The notes: a model not told the origin generated them from the letters alone. A stretch of 64,000 bases of DNA from Epilithonimonas hispanica (GCF_003385395.1 NZ_QNUG01000015.1:35161-99160); one strand, 5' to 3'. Positions 46,830 to 55,949 are shown, counted from the stretch's first letter. Numbers and translations: made by a program.

Positions 46830-48017
46830 TTGAAACAAATTCCTGACAATCAAATCATCATCATTGGCGCTGGTCCAGCAGGATTGATGGCATCTCAAAT
46901 TCTTGCCGAAAAAGGTTTCAAAGTTCAAATATTCGAACAAAACAAAGCCTCTGGAAGAAAATTCCTGGTTGCAGGAAATGGTGGTTTCAATCTCACACAT
47001 AGCGAAGAATTAGAAAGTTTTATCGAAAAATTTGATGCGCCAGAAATCCGAAATATCGTAAAGAATTTTGATAACAAAAAAGTTATCGATTGGCTTTCTG
47101 ACTTGGGCGTTACGACTTATGTTGGAAGTTCTGGGAAGATATTTCCTACGAAGAATTTTAAACCGATTCAGGTTTTGAAAGCTTGGCTGGATAGATTGGA
47201 ACAATTGGGCGTTACAATTCATTATGAGCATACTTTTTTAGATTTTGACGAAAATTCTATCACGCTTAAAAACAGAGAGAAAGAACTTAAAATTGAATAT
47301 TCAAAATTGATTTTAACAATGGGTGGAGGTTCTTGGAAAAAGACAGGTTCTGATGCTAAATGGATTGAGATTTTAAAATCAAAAAACATAGACATCACAC
47401 CTTTGGAGTCCGCCAATTCTGGTTATAATACAGATTCGAAATTTCATCAATTACAAGGTCAATATCTTAAAAACATCAAAGTTTCTTTTGAGAATAATGA
47501 TAAAATCGGCGAAGTAGTTTTCACAAAATATGGAATTGAAGGAAGTCCAATCTACTATTTGAATCGCTTCACAAGAAAACACGATTTTCCTTTAACCTTA
47601 TATATAGATTTAAAACCAAATCTCTCAGAAGCAGAAATATTAAAACAACTCAACGGAACTGAAAAGATAAGTCAGGTTTTAAAACGAAAATTAAAACTTT
47701 CAACAACCGCACTCAATCTTCTGAAAACCTTAGACAAAGAAAGCTACACCAACATAGAAAATTTATCAAAAACAATAAAGAAATTCCCCATCGAGATTCT
47801 AAGTTACAGACCAATTGATGAAGTAATTTCGACTTCAGGAGGTGTTTCATTCTCAGCTTTGAATCATAAATTGGAACTTCGCAACTTCCCGAATGTCTTC
47901 TGCGCTGGCGAAATGATAGATTGGGAAGCGCCAACGGGCGGTTATCTTTTGCAAGCCTGTTTCAGTACAGGATTTTGGGTTGCAAATGAGATTTCAAAAT
48001 TTAATCAAACCACATAG
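46830..48017 (+). CDS. BaiN/HI0933-family NAD(P)/FAD-dependent oxidoreductase
   Basis: A 395-residue flavoprotein. The Rossmann FAD motif is at the N-terminus (IIIIGAGPAGLMASQILAEKG), then KFLVAGNGGFNLTHS, the family hallmark, and a C-terminal FCAGEMIDWEAPTGGYLLQAC. Substrate unknown. No ATG precedes the GAGPAG motif in frame, so a TTG at 46830 is the likely start. The last residues and stop (...ACC ACA TAG) are supplied by the arm of a repeat element, suggesting the original end was replaced. Confidence 0.9.
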   Translation: MKQIPDNQIIIIGAGPAGLMASQILAEKGFKVQIFEQNKASGRKFLVAGNGGFNLTHSEELESFIEKFDAPEIRNIVKNFDNKKVIDWLSDLGVTTYVGSSGKIFPTKNFKPIQVLKAWLDRLEQLGVTIHYEHTFLDFDENSITLKNREKELKIEYSKLILTMGGGSWKKTGSDAKWIEILKSKNIDITPLESANSGYNTDSKFHQLQGQYLKNIKVSFENNDKIGEVVFTKYGIEGSPIYYLNRFTRKHDFPLTLYIDLKPNLSEAEILKQLNGTEKISQVLKRKLKLSTTALNLLKTLDKESYTNIENLSKTIKKFPIEILSYRPIDEVISTSGGVSFSALNHKLELRNFPNVFCAGEMIDWEAPTGGYLLQACFSTGFWVANEISKFNQTT

Positions 48018-48100
48018 AAACATAGAAATTTCTTATAATAAAGAGAAAATAGAAATTTCGTGACACTATTTCCTCTTTCAAAACTATGTGACTATGTGGT
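48007..48100. repeat. Inverted-repeat element, CACATAG word, copy 1
   Basis: Left arm AAACCACATAGAAACATAG, right arm ACTATGTGACTATGTGGT. Inside, AAAGAGAAAATAG pairs with CTATTTCCTCTTT (one mismatch), making a nested stem. It overlaps the 3' end of the BaiN-type gene. Confidence 0.8.
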
Positions 48101-48233
48101 GAAAAGAAGTTTGAAAAGAAATGAAAATGTTTTTTTCAAAATTAAAAAGCATCTATCCTTTTACGGATGAAGAATTTTGTTAACTTTAAGACCTTTTTAT
48201 TTTCAAAATATTCAAATAAAATAAATTATAAAT

Positions 48234-49088
48234 ATGATTAACAAATTAGCAGATTCCGAACTGGTTCTTAATGACGACGGAAGTGTGTACCACTTGAATC
48301 TTCTTCCGGAAGACCTTGCAGACAAAGTCCTTCTTGTGGGCGACCCAGACAGAGTTCCGAAAGTGTCTAAGTTCTTCGACACGATTGACATCAAGAAGAA
48401 TAAAAGAGAATTCTACACCCATACGGGAACTTTGCGTGGCGAGAGAATCACGGTAATGTCAACAGGAATCGGGACAGAGAATATCGATATCGTGATGAAC
48501 GAATTGGACGCTTTGGTCAACATCGATTTGAAGGCAAAAGAATTCAAAAAAGAGCACAAGTCGCTAGAGCTTTTCCGTATGGGAACTTGCGGAAGTGTGA
48601 ATCCTGACATCGAGGTTAATAATATGCTGGTTACAGAAAATGTAGTTGGTCTGGATGGATTGATGCATTTTTATCAGGATTATAACTTTGAGAATGAGTT
48701 TAGTAAGAATTTCTTGGAGAAGTTTCCTTACGAGAGAATCAAGCCAATGTTGTATTTCTCAGATTGGGCAGAAGATATCGCTGGTTATTATGCTGATGCA
48801 AAATACAGAGGAAACACTGCGACTTTCCCCGGATTCTATGCACCTCAAGGTCGTCAATTAAGACTAAAAGCTTTGGATGACCAATTCCTTGAAACTTTGA
48901 ATGACCTTGGTGTTTCTAACTTCGAAATGGAAACTTCGGCAATCTATGGTTTATCCAAATTGTTAGGACACAAAGCAATCACTGTGAACTGCGTTATCGC
49001 CAACAGAAGACGTGGCGAATTTGCAAGCGACCATCACGCATCAGAAAAAATGATGATTGAGTGGGTTCTTGACAGAATTATTAAGTAG
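48234..49088 (+). CDS. Nucleoside phosphorylase (uridine phosphorylase-like)
   Basis: A 284-residue purine/pyrimidine nucleoside phosphorylase family protein. The start of the fold is VLLVGDPDRVPKVSKFFD. STGIGTENIDIVMNEL binds phosphate and ribose, and GTCGSVNPDIEVNNML is the next strand-loop. NFEMETSAIYGLSKLLGH is the family signature of the specificity region. It probably cleaves a pyrimidine nucleoside for salvage. Family certain, substrate inferred. Confidence 0.88.
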   Translation: MINKLADSELVLNDDGSVYHLNLLPEDLADKVLLVGDPDRVPKVSKFFDTIDIKKNKREFYTHTGTLRGERITVMSTGIGTENIDIVMNELDALVNIDLKAKEFKKEHKSLELFRMGTCGSVNPDIEVNNMLVTENVVGLDGLMHFYQDYNFENEFSKNFLEKFPYERIKPMLYFSDWAEDIAGYYADAKYRGNTATFPGFYAPQGRQLRLKALDDQFLETLNDLGVSNFEMETSAIYGLSKLLGHKAITVNCVIANRRRGEFASDHHASEKMMIEWVLDRIIK

Positions 49089-49118
49089 AAGTTAGAGATT
49101 AGACTTTAGATATTAGAA

Positions 49119-49152
49119 AAGCAATATTCAGAAATGAATGTTGCTTTTTTTG
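49119..49152 (+). terminator. Terminator of the nucleoside phosphorylase gene
   Basis: Stem AAGCAATATTC/GAATGTTGCTT with one G-T (49119-49129 with 49136-49146), then TTTTTTTG. Confidence 0.8.
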
Positions 49153-49189
49153 TTTCAATGTAACTTGAATTTATTTACTCCGAGAAAAT

Positions 49190-49345
49190 TTTATTGCAAA
49201 GTTTTTTTTAAAGTTCAAAGTTTCCAAATTATCAATAAATTGATATTTTTATTAAGCATATAATTAATCATTTACTTTTATAATCAACTTGTTGATTCTT
49301 TGGTATCTTAAAAAAGCTTATTTCTTCAAAAAACTTTGCGATAAA
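49190..49345. repeat. Long inverted-repeat element, CGCAAAG family, copy 2
   Basis: Left TTTATTGCAAAGTTTTTTTT, right end AAAAAACTTTGCGATAAA; the arms pair over about 20 bp. Its interior shares TTCAAAGTTTCCAAA, ATCAATAAATTGATATTT and TCAACTTGTTGATTCTTTGG with the copy at 43479-43631. It occupies much of the 376-nt gap before the LEA-like gene. Confidence 0.75.
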
Positions 49346-49464
49346 TTAATTAAAGAACTTTTATAATTTAATTAACGTTCATTAAGATTTCTCGGCATTC
49401 TAATTGAATAATTGATTAACATCAAATCAAATTTTTCAATATCAATCACCAAACACAAAATATT

Positions 49465-49803
49465 ATGAGTACGCACGACGAAAAATACAATGACGCAGAA
49501 AGAGCTTTAAACAGAACAGAAAATTCTTTGGAAAGTGCAGCGGATAACGCTAAAAACAAAGTAAATGAGTATGCAGACAGAGCTCGCTCATATATAGATG
49601 AGCAGAAAAGAAAAAATGAGGAGCCAACAAAAGATGGTTTCTTCGAAAATCTGAAATCTAATATTTCCGATGCTTGGGAAGACACAAAAGACTTCGCAGA
49701 TAAAGCATGGGAAACAACAAAAGACACAGCTTCTGATGCTTGGGAAAAAACCAAGGACTCCGCTGAAGATGTGAAAGCAGAATTCAGAAAAGCAACGAAT
49801 TAG
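49465..49803 (+). CDS. LEA-like amphipathic repeat protein
   Basis: A 112-residue, highly charged, all-helical protein with no signal or membrane span. Its C-terminal half consists of 11-residue repeats, DAWEDTKDFAD, KAWETTKDTAS, DAWEKTKDSAE, the period of group 3 LEA and apolipoprotein-like helices; the N-terminal half has similar but looser repeats. Such proteins are linked to stress or desiccation tolerance, or YtxH-like functions. That role is inferred. It has its own strong terminator. Confidence 0.75.
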   Translation: MSTHDEKYNDAERALNRTENSLESAADNAKNKVNEYADRARSYIDEQKRKNEEPTKDGFFENLKSNISDAWEDTKDFADKAWETTKDTASDAWEKTKDSAEDVKAEFRKATN

Positions 49804-49830
49804 TTTTTAAGTTAGTAATAGTTTTTCAAG

Positions 49831-49865
49831 AAAAGGAGAAGTCAATCATTTGGCTTCTCCTTTTT
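49831..49865 (+). terminator. Terminator of the LEA-like gene
   Basis: Stem AAAAGGAGAAGTCAA/TTGGCTTCTCCTTTT with one G-T, enclosing TCAT, then a T-run. Confidence 0.85.
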
Positions 49866-49889
49866 AATTATATTTACCAATTATTAATA

Positions 49890-51056
49890 ATGAAGATGAA
49901 GAACTTACTATTTTCGGTTTTATTTTTAGGATTTTTTGCAAATTCTCAAACATTCAATCAAGATTACGCGAATGTCGCTAATTTGGTTTCTCAGACCAAT
50001 ATCAACACTTATTTACAGGATTTCGAAGCTTTGGGCGTGAAAACCACAGGCTCAATAGCCAACAACAATGCTTATAATTGGTTAAGAAACAAATATCTGT
50101 TTTTCGGATATTCCGAAACTGAAATCACAAAAGATTCTTTTAATTACGGCGCGCAATCAACATCCAACATTATTGTTACAAAAACGGGAACCAAATATCC
50201 TAACACTTACATTATTGTTTGCGGACATTACGATACAATTACAGGAACAGGGGCTAATGATAACGGAAGCGGTATTTCAGTCATTTTGGAATTGGCGAGA
50301 CTACTCAAAAATGTTCCTACAGAATATTCAATCAAATTCATCAATTTCTCTGGAGAAGAACAAGGATTGCTTGGCTCAGCTCATTATGTAAGCAATGTTG
50401 TGAATGCAACTTCTCCGAAAATGAGCATCCGTTTGGTTCTTAATATCGATGAAGTCGGTGGAATCAAAGGTCAAACCAACGACACGATTACTTGCGAGAG
50501 AGACGAATCTAATAATCCAAGTTCCAACAACTCGGCGTCCAATACTTTCACACAACAATTGATGAATTGTGTGACGCTTTATTCCAATTTGAAAACCAAT
50601 TTGAGTTACGCCTACGCTTCCGATTATATGCCGTTCCAATCGAATGGAGAAATCATCACCGGCTTGTTCGAGTACAACGAAACGCCTTATGCACACACGG
50701 TTAACGACACTTATTCTAATGTAGACCCAGTTTACATTTACAATATTGCGAAGGCAACAACTGGAGCAGTTCAACATTTTGCAATTGCAAGTCAAATGCT
50801 AAGCTTAGATACTGCAAAAGAAGCTTTGAAAAATTTCAAAGTTTCCCCAAATCCGGCAAAAGACTATCTTCAACTGGAAATTCCGAGTAATAAAAATCAA
50901 AAGTTTAGCTTTATGATAACAAGTCTTGAAGGAAAAACAGTCAGTAAAACCGAAAATCAAATAAGGATTGATATTTCCAAACTTCCAAAAGGTGTTTATC
51001 TTGGAACTTTTAAAATGGATAACCAACAGATTACTAAGAAAATCATAGTTGAATAA
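49890..51056 (+). CDS. Secreted M28-family aminopeptidase with T9SS sorting domain
   Basis: A 388-residue zinc metallopeptidase. The signal peptide MKMKNLLFSVLFLGFFANSQ is followed by the M28 catalytic domain with metal and catalytic residues in CGHYDTITG, ANDNGSG, NFSGEEQGLLG and NIDEVGG, with a late His in YAHTVNDTY. The final 75 residues (FKVSPNPAKDYLQLEI...KIIVE) are a type A T9SS sorting tail. It is probably exported to the surface or medium to release amino acids from peptides. An inverted-repeat element follows. Confidence 0.93.
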   Translation: MKMKNLLFSVLFLGFFANSQTFNQDYANVANLVSQTNINTYLQDFEALGVKTTGSIANNNAYNWLRNKYLFFGYSETEITKDSFNYGAQSTSNIIVTKTGTKYPNTYIIVCGHYDTITGTGANDNGSGISVILELARLLKNVPTEYSIKFINFSGEEQGLLGSAHYVSNVVNATSPKMSIRLVLNIDEVGGIKGQTNDTITCERDESNNPSSNNSASNTFTQQLMNCVTLYSNLKTNLSYAYASDYMPFQSNGEIITGLFEYNETPYAHTVNDTYSNVDPVYIYNIAKATTGAVQHFAIASQMLSLDTAKEALKNFKVSPNPAKDYLQLEIPSNKNQKFSFMITSLEGKTVSKTENQIRIDISKLPKGVYLGTFKMDNQQITKKIIVE

Positions 51057-51083
51057 AAGATTGTTCAAAATGACAAACATTCT

Positions 51084-51195
51084 TTAACCACAAAAAAATC
51101 ATCCAAAAGAGCAAAACCAAGTTTTATAAAACAACTTTTTCAACTTTTGATAAGCTTAAAAAGAACAACAGCTTTTGTGGCTTTTGTGGTTTTAA
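51084..51195. repeat. Inverted-repeat element, CACAAAAG word, copy 1
   Basis: Right arm CTTTTGTGGCTTTTGTGGTT is intact; the left arm (AACCACAAAAAAATC...) is partly eroded. The interior shares AACTTTTGATAA and CTTAA with the copy at 63583-63713. Confidence 0.65.
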
Positions 51196-51290
51196 AACAA
51201 GTCAAAAATTCGGCAGGTAATTTGCTATGAAGTTTTTCAAATTTTTAAATAATCAATAGTAATAATTCGTTTTACGAAATCTAAAATCAC

Positions 51291-51298
51291 TATCTTTG
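51291..51298 (+). promoter_or_regulatory. -7 box TATCTTTG directly before the response regulator
   Basis: Exact TAnnTTTG match with 5 nt to the ATG at 51304, predicting a leaderless mRNA. An in-frame GTG at 51298 falls at the end of the box and cannot be the start of this transcript. Confidence 0.65.
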
Positions 51299-51303
51299 TG
51301 CCT

Positions 51304-52488
51304 ATGCAAAAAATCTTAATAGTAGAAGACGAAAAAGCAATTTCCGGAGTTCTACACAGTATTTTATCAGATGAACTACCAGATTACCACTTCGAAATAG
51401 CCGAGGACGGTTTGGAAGGTTTCAAATTTCTAGAGAAGGAAGACTTCGCTCTAGTGATTTCTGATATCAAAATGCCAAAAATCTCCGGTACCGAATTACT
51501 AAAACAAACACTTCAGATAAAACCAGAAACTACTTTTGTAATGATTTCCGGTCACGCAGATATTGACACTGCCGTCAGCTGTTTGAAAGAAGGTGCGTAT
51601 GATTTCATTTCCAAACCGATTGACATCAATCGATTGATAACAAGTGTAAAAAATGCGCTTGACAAAGGAAATCTTCAAAAAGCCAACACCAATCTGAAGC
51701 AGGAAAATTCTCAACTTAAGAAAAAAGTTAACAAAAAATACCAAATGATTGGTGATTCTTCCGCCCTTAAGAGAATTCAAGAAATCATTGATAAAGTGGC
51801 TCCTTCCGATGCAAGAGTTCTAATCACAGGACCAAACGGAGCAGGTAAAGAATTGGTAGCGCACGCCATCCATTCACAAAGCGAACGTTCCCGTGGACCA
51901 ATGGTAGAAGTTAACTGTGCTGCGATTCCTTCAGAATTGATTGAAAGTGAATTATTCGGTCACGTAAAAGGATCTTTTACTGGAGCAATCAAAGATAAAT
52001 CTGGAAAGTTTGAGCAAGCAAATGGTGGAACTATTTTCTTGGATGAAATTGGTGATATGAGTTTGGTCGCTCAAGCCAAAGTTCTAAGAGCATTGCAAGA
52101 AAGCAAGGTTTCCCCTGTCGGAAGTGACAAAGAAATTAAAGTGGATGTCCGTGTCATCGCTGCAACCAATAAGAATTTGGCTAAAGAAATTGAGGAAGGA
52201 AAATTCCGTGAAGATTTGTTTCACAGGCTTTCTGTAATCGAAGTCAATGTTCCATCGTTGAATGACAGGAAAGAAGATATCCCATTATTAGTGGAATATT
52301 TCACTCAAGTCATTGCAAACGAAAATGGTTCTGCGCCAAAGAAATTTGATGAGAAATCTATCAAAGCATTACAGCAATTTGACTGGACAGGAAACATCAG
52401 AGAACTTAGAAACGTTGTAGAAAGATTAATCATTTTGGGTGCTGACCCTGTGACTGCTGATGACGTCTCGAATTTTGTAAAGAAGTAA
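51304..52488 (+). CDS. NtrC-like response regulator without DNA-binding domain
   Basis: 394 residues. The receiver domain (1-120) has phosphoacceptor D54 (LVISDIKMPKISG) and a conserved lysine in FISKPID. The AAA+ sigma-54 activator domain (about 140-370) has Walker A-like ITGPNGAGKELVA, the GSFTGA loop that contacts sigma-54, FLDEIGDMS (Walker B) and NIRELRN. The protein ends 20 residues later at VTADDVSNFVKK, so the usual Fis-type helix-turn-helix is absent. It may act without specific DNA binding. The ATG at 51304 fits the promoter better than the GTG at 51298. Confidence 0.93.
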   Translation: MQKILIVEDEKAISGVLHSILSDELPDYHFEIAEDGLEGFKFLEKEDFALVISDIKMPKISGTELLKQTLQIKPETTFVMISGHADIDTAVSCLKEGAYDFISKPIDINRLITSVKNALDKGNLQKANTNLKQENSQLKKKVNKKYQMIGDSSALKRIQEIIDKVAPSDARVLITGPNGAGKELVAHAIHSQSERSRGPMVEVNCAAIPSELIESELFGHVKGSFTGAIKDKSGKFEQANGGTIFLDEIGDMSLVAQAKVLRALQESKVSPVGSDKEIKVDVRVIAATNKNLAKEIEEGKFREDLFHRLSVIEVNVPSLNDRKEDIPLLVEYFTQVIANENGSAPKKFDEKSIKALQQFDWTGNIRELRNVVERLIILGADPVTADDVSNFVKK

Positions 52489-52509
52489 ACTTAATTAAAT
52501 ATTATATTT

Positions 52510-52540
52510 AACCGCAGTTTTTTCTGCGGTTTTTTTTTTG
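52510..52540 (+). terminator. Terminator of the response regulator
   Basis: Perfect stem AACCGCAG/CTGCGGTT (52510-52517 with 52524-52531) followed by a T-run. Confidence 0.9.
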
Positions 52541-52599
52541 AATAAAAATGAAGATTTATTAATTATGATTTTTCTTTTAATAAAAATATATGAAACAAA

Positions 52600-53958
52600 A
52601 TGAACTTTTTAAATAAACAATATACGCAGGAAGGACTGAAATTAGCACTTCCTGTAATGCTGACACAAGTTGGACAAGTATCTGTAAACCTGTTCGATAA
52701 CATTATCGTTGGAAAACTTTTAGGAGCGCAGGCTTTAGCTTCGGTTTCTCTGGGTAATGCCTTATTTTTCTCGATTTTTGTATTAGCTTTAGGATTTTCT
52801 TTTGCGATTCCGCCTTTGGTTTCCGAAGCTAATTCTCAAGGGAAACACGATACTATTAATTCGGTTTTCAGACATGGATTTGTCATTAATCTGGGAATCG
52901 GGATTTTGCTGATGATAATTTTGTTATCTGTACTTCCATTGATTTATCATCTTGACCAGCCAAAAGAAATTATTCCAAACACGATTAGCTTCTTGAGTAT
53001 AATGGCTTTTACGATGATTCCGTTTATGATGTTCCAGACTTTAAGAGAAGTTTCGGAAGGATTATCATTTACAATAGGTGTGACAAAAGCCACTATTATT
53101 GCGAACGTTATTAATATTGCATTGAATTACGTTTTCATTAAAGGACTTTTCGGATTGCCCGCAATGGGCGTTCAAGGTTCGGCTTTAGCAACTTTGATTG
53201 CCAGAATTTTTATGGTGGTTTTCCTTTACTTTGTCTTGGTAAAAGAGCCAAAAACAAGACGTTACCTCAAAGAATTTTCTTTGAAAATCAGTCTTTTCAC
53301 AAAAGAGATGTTCAATAAAATGTTCAAACTTGGTTTACCAACTGCTCTACAAATGTTTTTTGAAGTTACTGCTTTTGCTGCAGCAGCTTTTATCTGTGGA
53401 TTAATCAGTTCTACTGATATTGCTTCACATCAGATTGCGCTCTCTATGGCCTCATTTACTTTCAACCTTTGTATTGGTTTCAGTGTGGCTTCTACGGTGA
53501 TGATTGGAAACAAAATGGGTGTTGGAGATTATGCAGGTTTGAGAAAAATCGGAATTAATAACTTTAAACTGACTCTGATTTATATGGGATTCTGTGGATT
53601 GATGTTTATCCTTTTCAGAAATGTTCTACCACATTTTTTCACGAAAGAAAGTGATGTTTTAGTTATCAATTTAGCTTCGAAATTAATGATTATTGCGGCG
53701 CTTTTCCAGTTATCAGACGGAATTCAGGTTACGGCTTTAGGTTGCCTGAGAGGAATCCAAGATGTGAAAATCCCAAGCATTATCACTTTTGTTGCTTATT
53801 GGGTTTTCACAATTCCTGTTGGATTTTTCCTTTGTGTGACGATGAAAATGGGTGCATTTGGAATGTGGATTGCGCTGGGAATTGGATTGACGATTTCTGC
53901 TGTTCTTTTGGTGATTAGATTTTTGAGATTAAGTAAAAGGAAAGCTTTGGCTAATTAA
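52600..53958 (+). CDS. MATE-family multidrug efflux transporter
   Basis: A 452-residue inner-membrane protein with 12 hydrophobic spans in two similar halves. It begins MNFLNKQYTQEGLKLALPVML and includes VSVNLFDNIIVGKLLGAQALA (first span) and the equivalent ISSTDIASHQIALSMASF in the second half. MATE pumps exchange cations for drugs. It stands alone between two terminators and repeat elements. Confidence 0.95.
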   Translation: MNFLNKQYTQEGLKLALPVMLTQVGQVSVNLFDNIIVGKLLGAQALASVSLGNALFFSIFVLALGFSFAIPPLVSEANSQGKHDTINSVFRHGFVINLGIGILLMIILLSVLPLIYHLDQPKEIIPNTISFLSIMAFTMIPFMMFQTLREVSEGLSFTIGVTKATIIANVINIALNYVFIKGLFGLPAMGVQGSALATLIARIFMVVFLYFVLVKEPKTRRYLKEFSLKISLFTKEMFNKMFKLGLPTALQMFFEVTAFAAAAFICGLISSTDIASHQIALSMASFTFNLCIGFSVASTVMIGNKMGVGDYAGLRKIGINNFKLTLIYMGFCGLMFILFRNVLPHFFTKESDVLVINLASKLMIIAALFQLSDGIQVTALGCLRGIQDVKIPSIITFVAYWVFTIPVGFFLCVTMKMGAFGMWIALGIGLTISAVLLVIRFLRLSKRKALAN

Positions 53959-53978
53959 TTATACTCAAACGCTAATAC

Positions 53979-54074
53979 AACCACATAGGCACAATAGGAA
54001 AATCATTAAAAGATTAAAATAGAATTCTATTTAAATTTAAAAGAATTTTAAAAAAACTATGTGTCTATGTGGTT
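53979..54074. repeat. Inverted-repeat element, CACATAG word, copy 2
   Basis: Left arm AACCACATAGGCACAATAG, right arm ACTATGTGTCTATGTGGTT. A perfect 16-bp palindrome AAATAGAATTCTATTT lies at the centre (54017-54032). It lies between the MATE gene and argS. Confidence 0.85.
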
Positions 54075-54106
54075 AATAAATTATTTCAAAACCTATTTTA
54101 AATTTT

Positions 54107-54114
54107 TAAATTTG
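54107..54114 (+). promoter_or_regulatory. -7 box TAAATTTG upstream of argS
   Basis: TAnnTTTG match, 17 nt before the argS ATG. Confidence 0.5.
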
Positions 54115-54131
54115 CAACTCAATATTTTATA

Positions 54132-55895
54132 ATGACGATTAAACAACATATACAATCTAAAATATCGGAAATCGTTTCCAAATTATACGGCATCGAGAAT
54201 GTGACGCTGGAAGTCCAGAAGAACAAAACCGAGTTTGAAGGCGATTTCACCATCGTGATTTTTCCGCTGGTAAAACTGGCGAAAAAAAGTCCTGATGTTC
54301 TTGGAAATGAACTTGGAGAAGAAATTAAAAATCAAATCGATTTCATAGAAAACTTCGGAATCGTGAAAGGTTTCCTGAACTTAAAAGTTAAAGATTCGGC
54401 TTTCTTACAAGAGTTTTCTGAAACGGAAAAGAACTTCGATTCTACTCCTTCCAAAAACGAAACGGTAATGGTGGAATATTCTTCGCCAAATACCAACAAA
54501 CCGCTCCATTTGGGACATATCAGAAATAATCTTCTCGGTTTTTCTGTGGCTGAAATCCTGAAAGCAGACGGTTACAATGTTATCAAAACGCAAATCATAA
54601 ACGACCGTGGAATCCACATCTGCAAATCGATGTTGGCTTGGAAAAAATTCGGAAACGGGGAAACTCCTGAATCTACAGGTTTGAAAGGCGATAAATTGGT
54701 CGGAAACTATTATGTGGAATTCGATAAATTATATAAATCCGAAATCAAAGCGCAAGTTGCTGACGGAATCGACGAAGAGACAGCGAAAAAACAAGTGCCT
54801 TCTATCATCGAAGCGCAGGAAATGCTTTTGAAATGGGAACAAAATGATGCTGACATACGTAAACTTTGGGAGATGATGAATTCTTGGGTTTATGCAGGAT
54901 TTAATCAGACTTATGCGAGATTGGGCGTTAATTTTGACCAAGTTCAGTACGAGAGCAATACTTATCTTTTGGGGAAAGATTTGATTCAGCAAGGTTTGGA
55001 CAATGGCGTTCTTTACAAAAAAGAAGACGGTTCTGTTTGGTGCGACCTGACGGACGAAGGTCTTGACCAAAAACTATTGTTGCGTTCTGACGGAACTTCG
55101 GTTTATATGACGCAGGATTTGGGAACCGCTGTTGAGCGTTTCAAAGATAATAACATCCAAAGATTGATTTACACTGTTGGGAATGAACAGGATTATCACT
55201 TCCAAGTTTTGTTCAAAATCTTGAAAAAATTGGGTTATAATTGGGCAGACCATCTTTATCATTTGTCTTACGGAATGGTCGAATTGCCAGAAGGAAAAAT
55301 GAAATCCCGTGAAGGAACCGTGGTTGATGCAGATGATTTGGTTCAGGAAATGTATTTGACGGCAAAAGAAAAATCTCAGGAATTGGGCAAACTGGAAAAT
55401 CTTTCTGCCGAAGACAAAGAGAAATCTTACGAAACGGTTGGATTAGGCGCTTTGAAATATTTTATCTTGAAAGTTGACCCGAAAAAGAAAATGCTTTTCA
55501 ATCCAGCAGAAAGTATCGATTTTAATGGAAATACAGGTCCGTTTATTCAATATACTTATGCGAGAATTCAGTCGCTTTTGGATAAGGCAAATTATTCCGC
55601 AAAAGGACTTTCTGATGCTTATCTCCCGAACGTTGGTGAGAAAGATTTGATAATGCTTCTTTCGGAGTTCAAAGATGTGGTTGCAAAAGCTTCGGAATCT
55701 TTGAGTCCAGCTCTAGTTGCGAATTATGTTTATGAATTGGTGAAAGCTTACAACTCTTTCTATCAGAACAATCCAATTTTGAATCAAGATGATGAGAATG
55801 CGAAACAATTCCGTCTTCAGATTTCCGAATTGGCTGGAAAAACGATTAAGAAAGGGCTTTCTCTTCTTGGAATTAATGTAGTGAATAGAATGTAA
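54132..55895 (+). CDS. argS: Arginine--tRNA ligase
   Basis: Charges tRNA-Arg; class I synthetase, 587 aa. The N-terminal additional domain covers about 1-115. The HIGH-type motif is HLGH at 126-129 (PLHLGHIRNNLLG), and the KMSKS-type segment is KMKSREGTVVDADDL. The anticodon-binding helical domain ends in INVVNRM, the usual C-terminus with a terminal Met. Clean terminator follows. Confidence 0.97.
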   Translation: MTIKQHIQSKISEIVSKLYGIENVTLEVQKNKTEFEGDFTIVIFPLVKLAKKSPDVLGNELGEEIKNQIDFIENFGIVKGFLNLKVKDSAFLQEFSETEKNFDSTPSKNETVMVEYSSPNTNKPLHLGHIRNNLLGFSVAEILKADGYNVIKTQIINDRGIHICKSMLAWKKFGNGETPESTGLKGDKLVGNYYVEFDKLYKSEIKAQVADGIDEETAKKQVPSIIEAQEMLLKWEQNDADIRKLWEMMNSWVYAGFNQTYARLGVNFDQVQYESNTYLLGKDLIQQGLDNGVLYKKEDGSVWCDLTDEGLDQKLLLRSDGTSVYMTQDLGTAVERFKDNNIQRLIYTVGNEQDYHFQVLFKILKKLGYNWADHLYHLSYGMVELPEGKMKSREGTVVDADDLVQEMYLTAKEKSQELGKLENLSAEDKEKSYETVGLGALKYFILKVDPKKKMLFNPAESIDFNGNTGPFIQYTYARIQSLLDKANYSAKGLSDAYLPNVGEKDLIMLLSEFKDVVAKASESLSPALVANYVYELVKAYNSFYQNNPILNQDDENAKQFRLQISELAGKTIKKGLSLLGINVVNRM

Positions 55896-55916
55896 AATTC
55901 TCTTTTAAATAAAATT

Positions 55917-55949
55917 AAACTCTGCTGAAAGGCGGAGTTTTTTGTTTTT
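55917..55949 (+). terminator. Terminator of argS
   Basis: Stem AAACTCTGC/GCGGAGTTT with one G-U (55917-55925 with 55932-55940), then TTTTGTTTTTG. Confidence 0.85.

Noticed and set aside
46692..47000. 102-codon minus-strand frame
   Set aside because: It overlaps the CACAAAG repeat and the start of the BaiN-type gene in antisense and shows no protein-like features.
51298..51303. GTG start of the response regulator
   Set aside because: It coincides with the end of the -7 box; the ATG two codons later fits.
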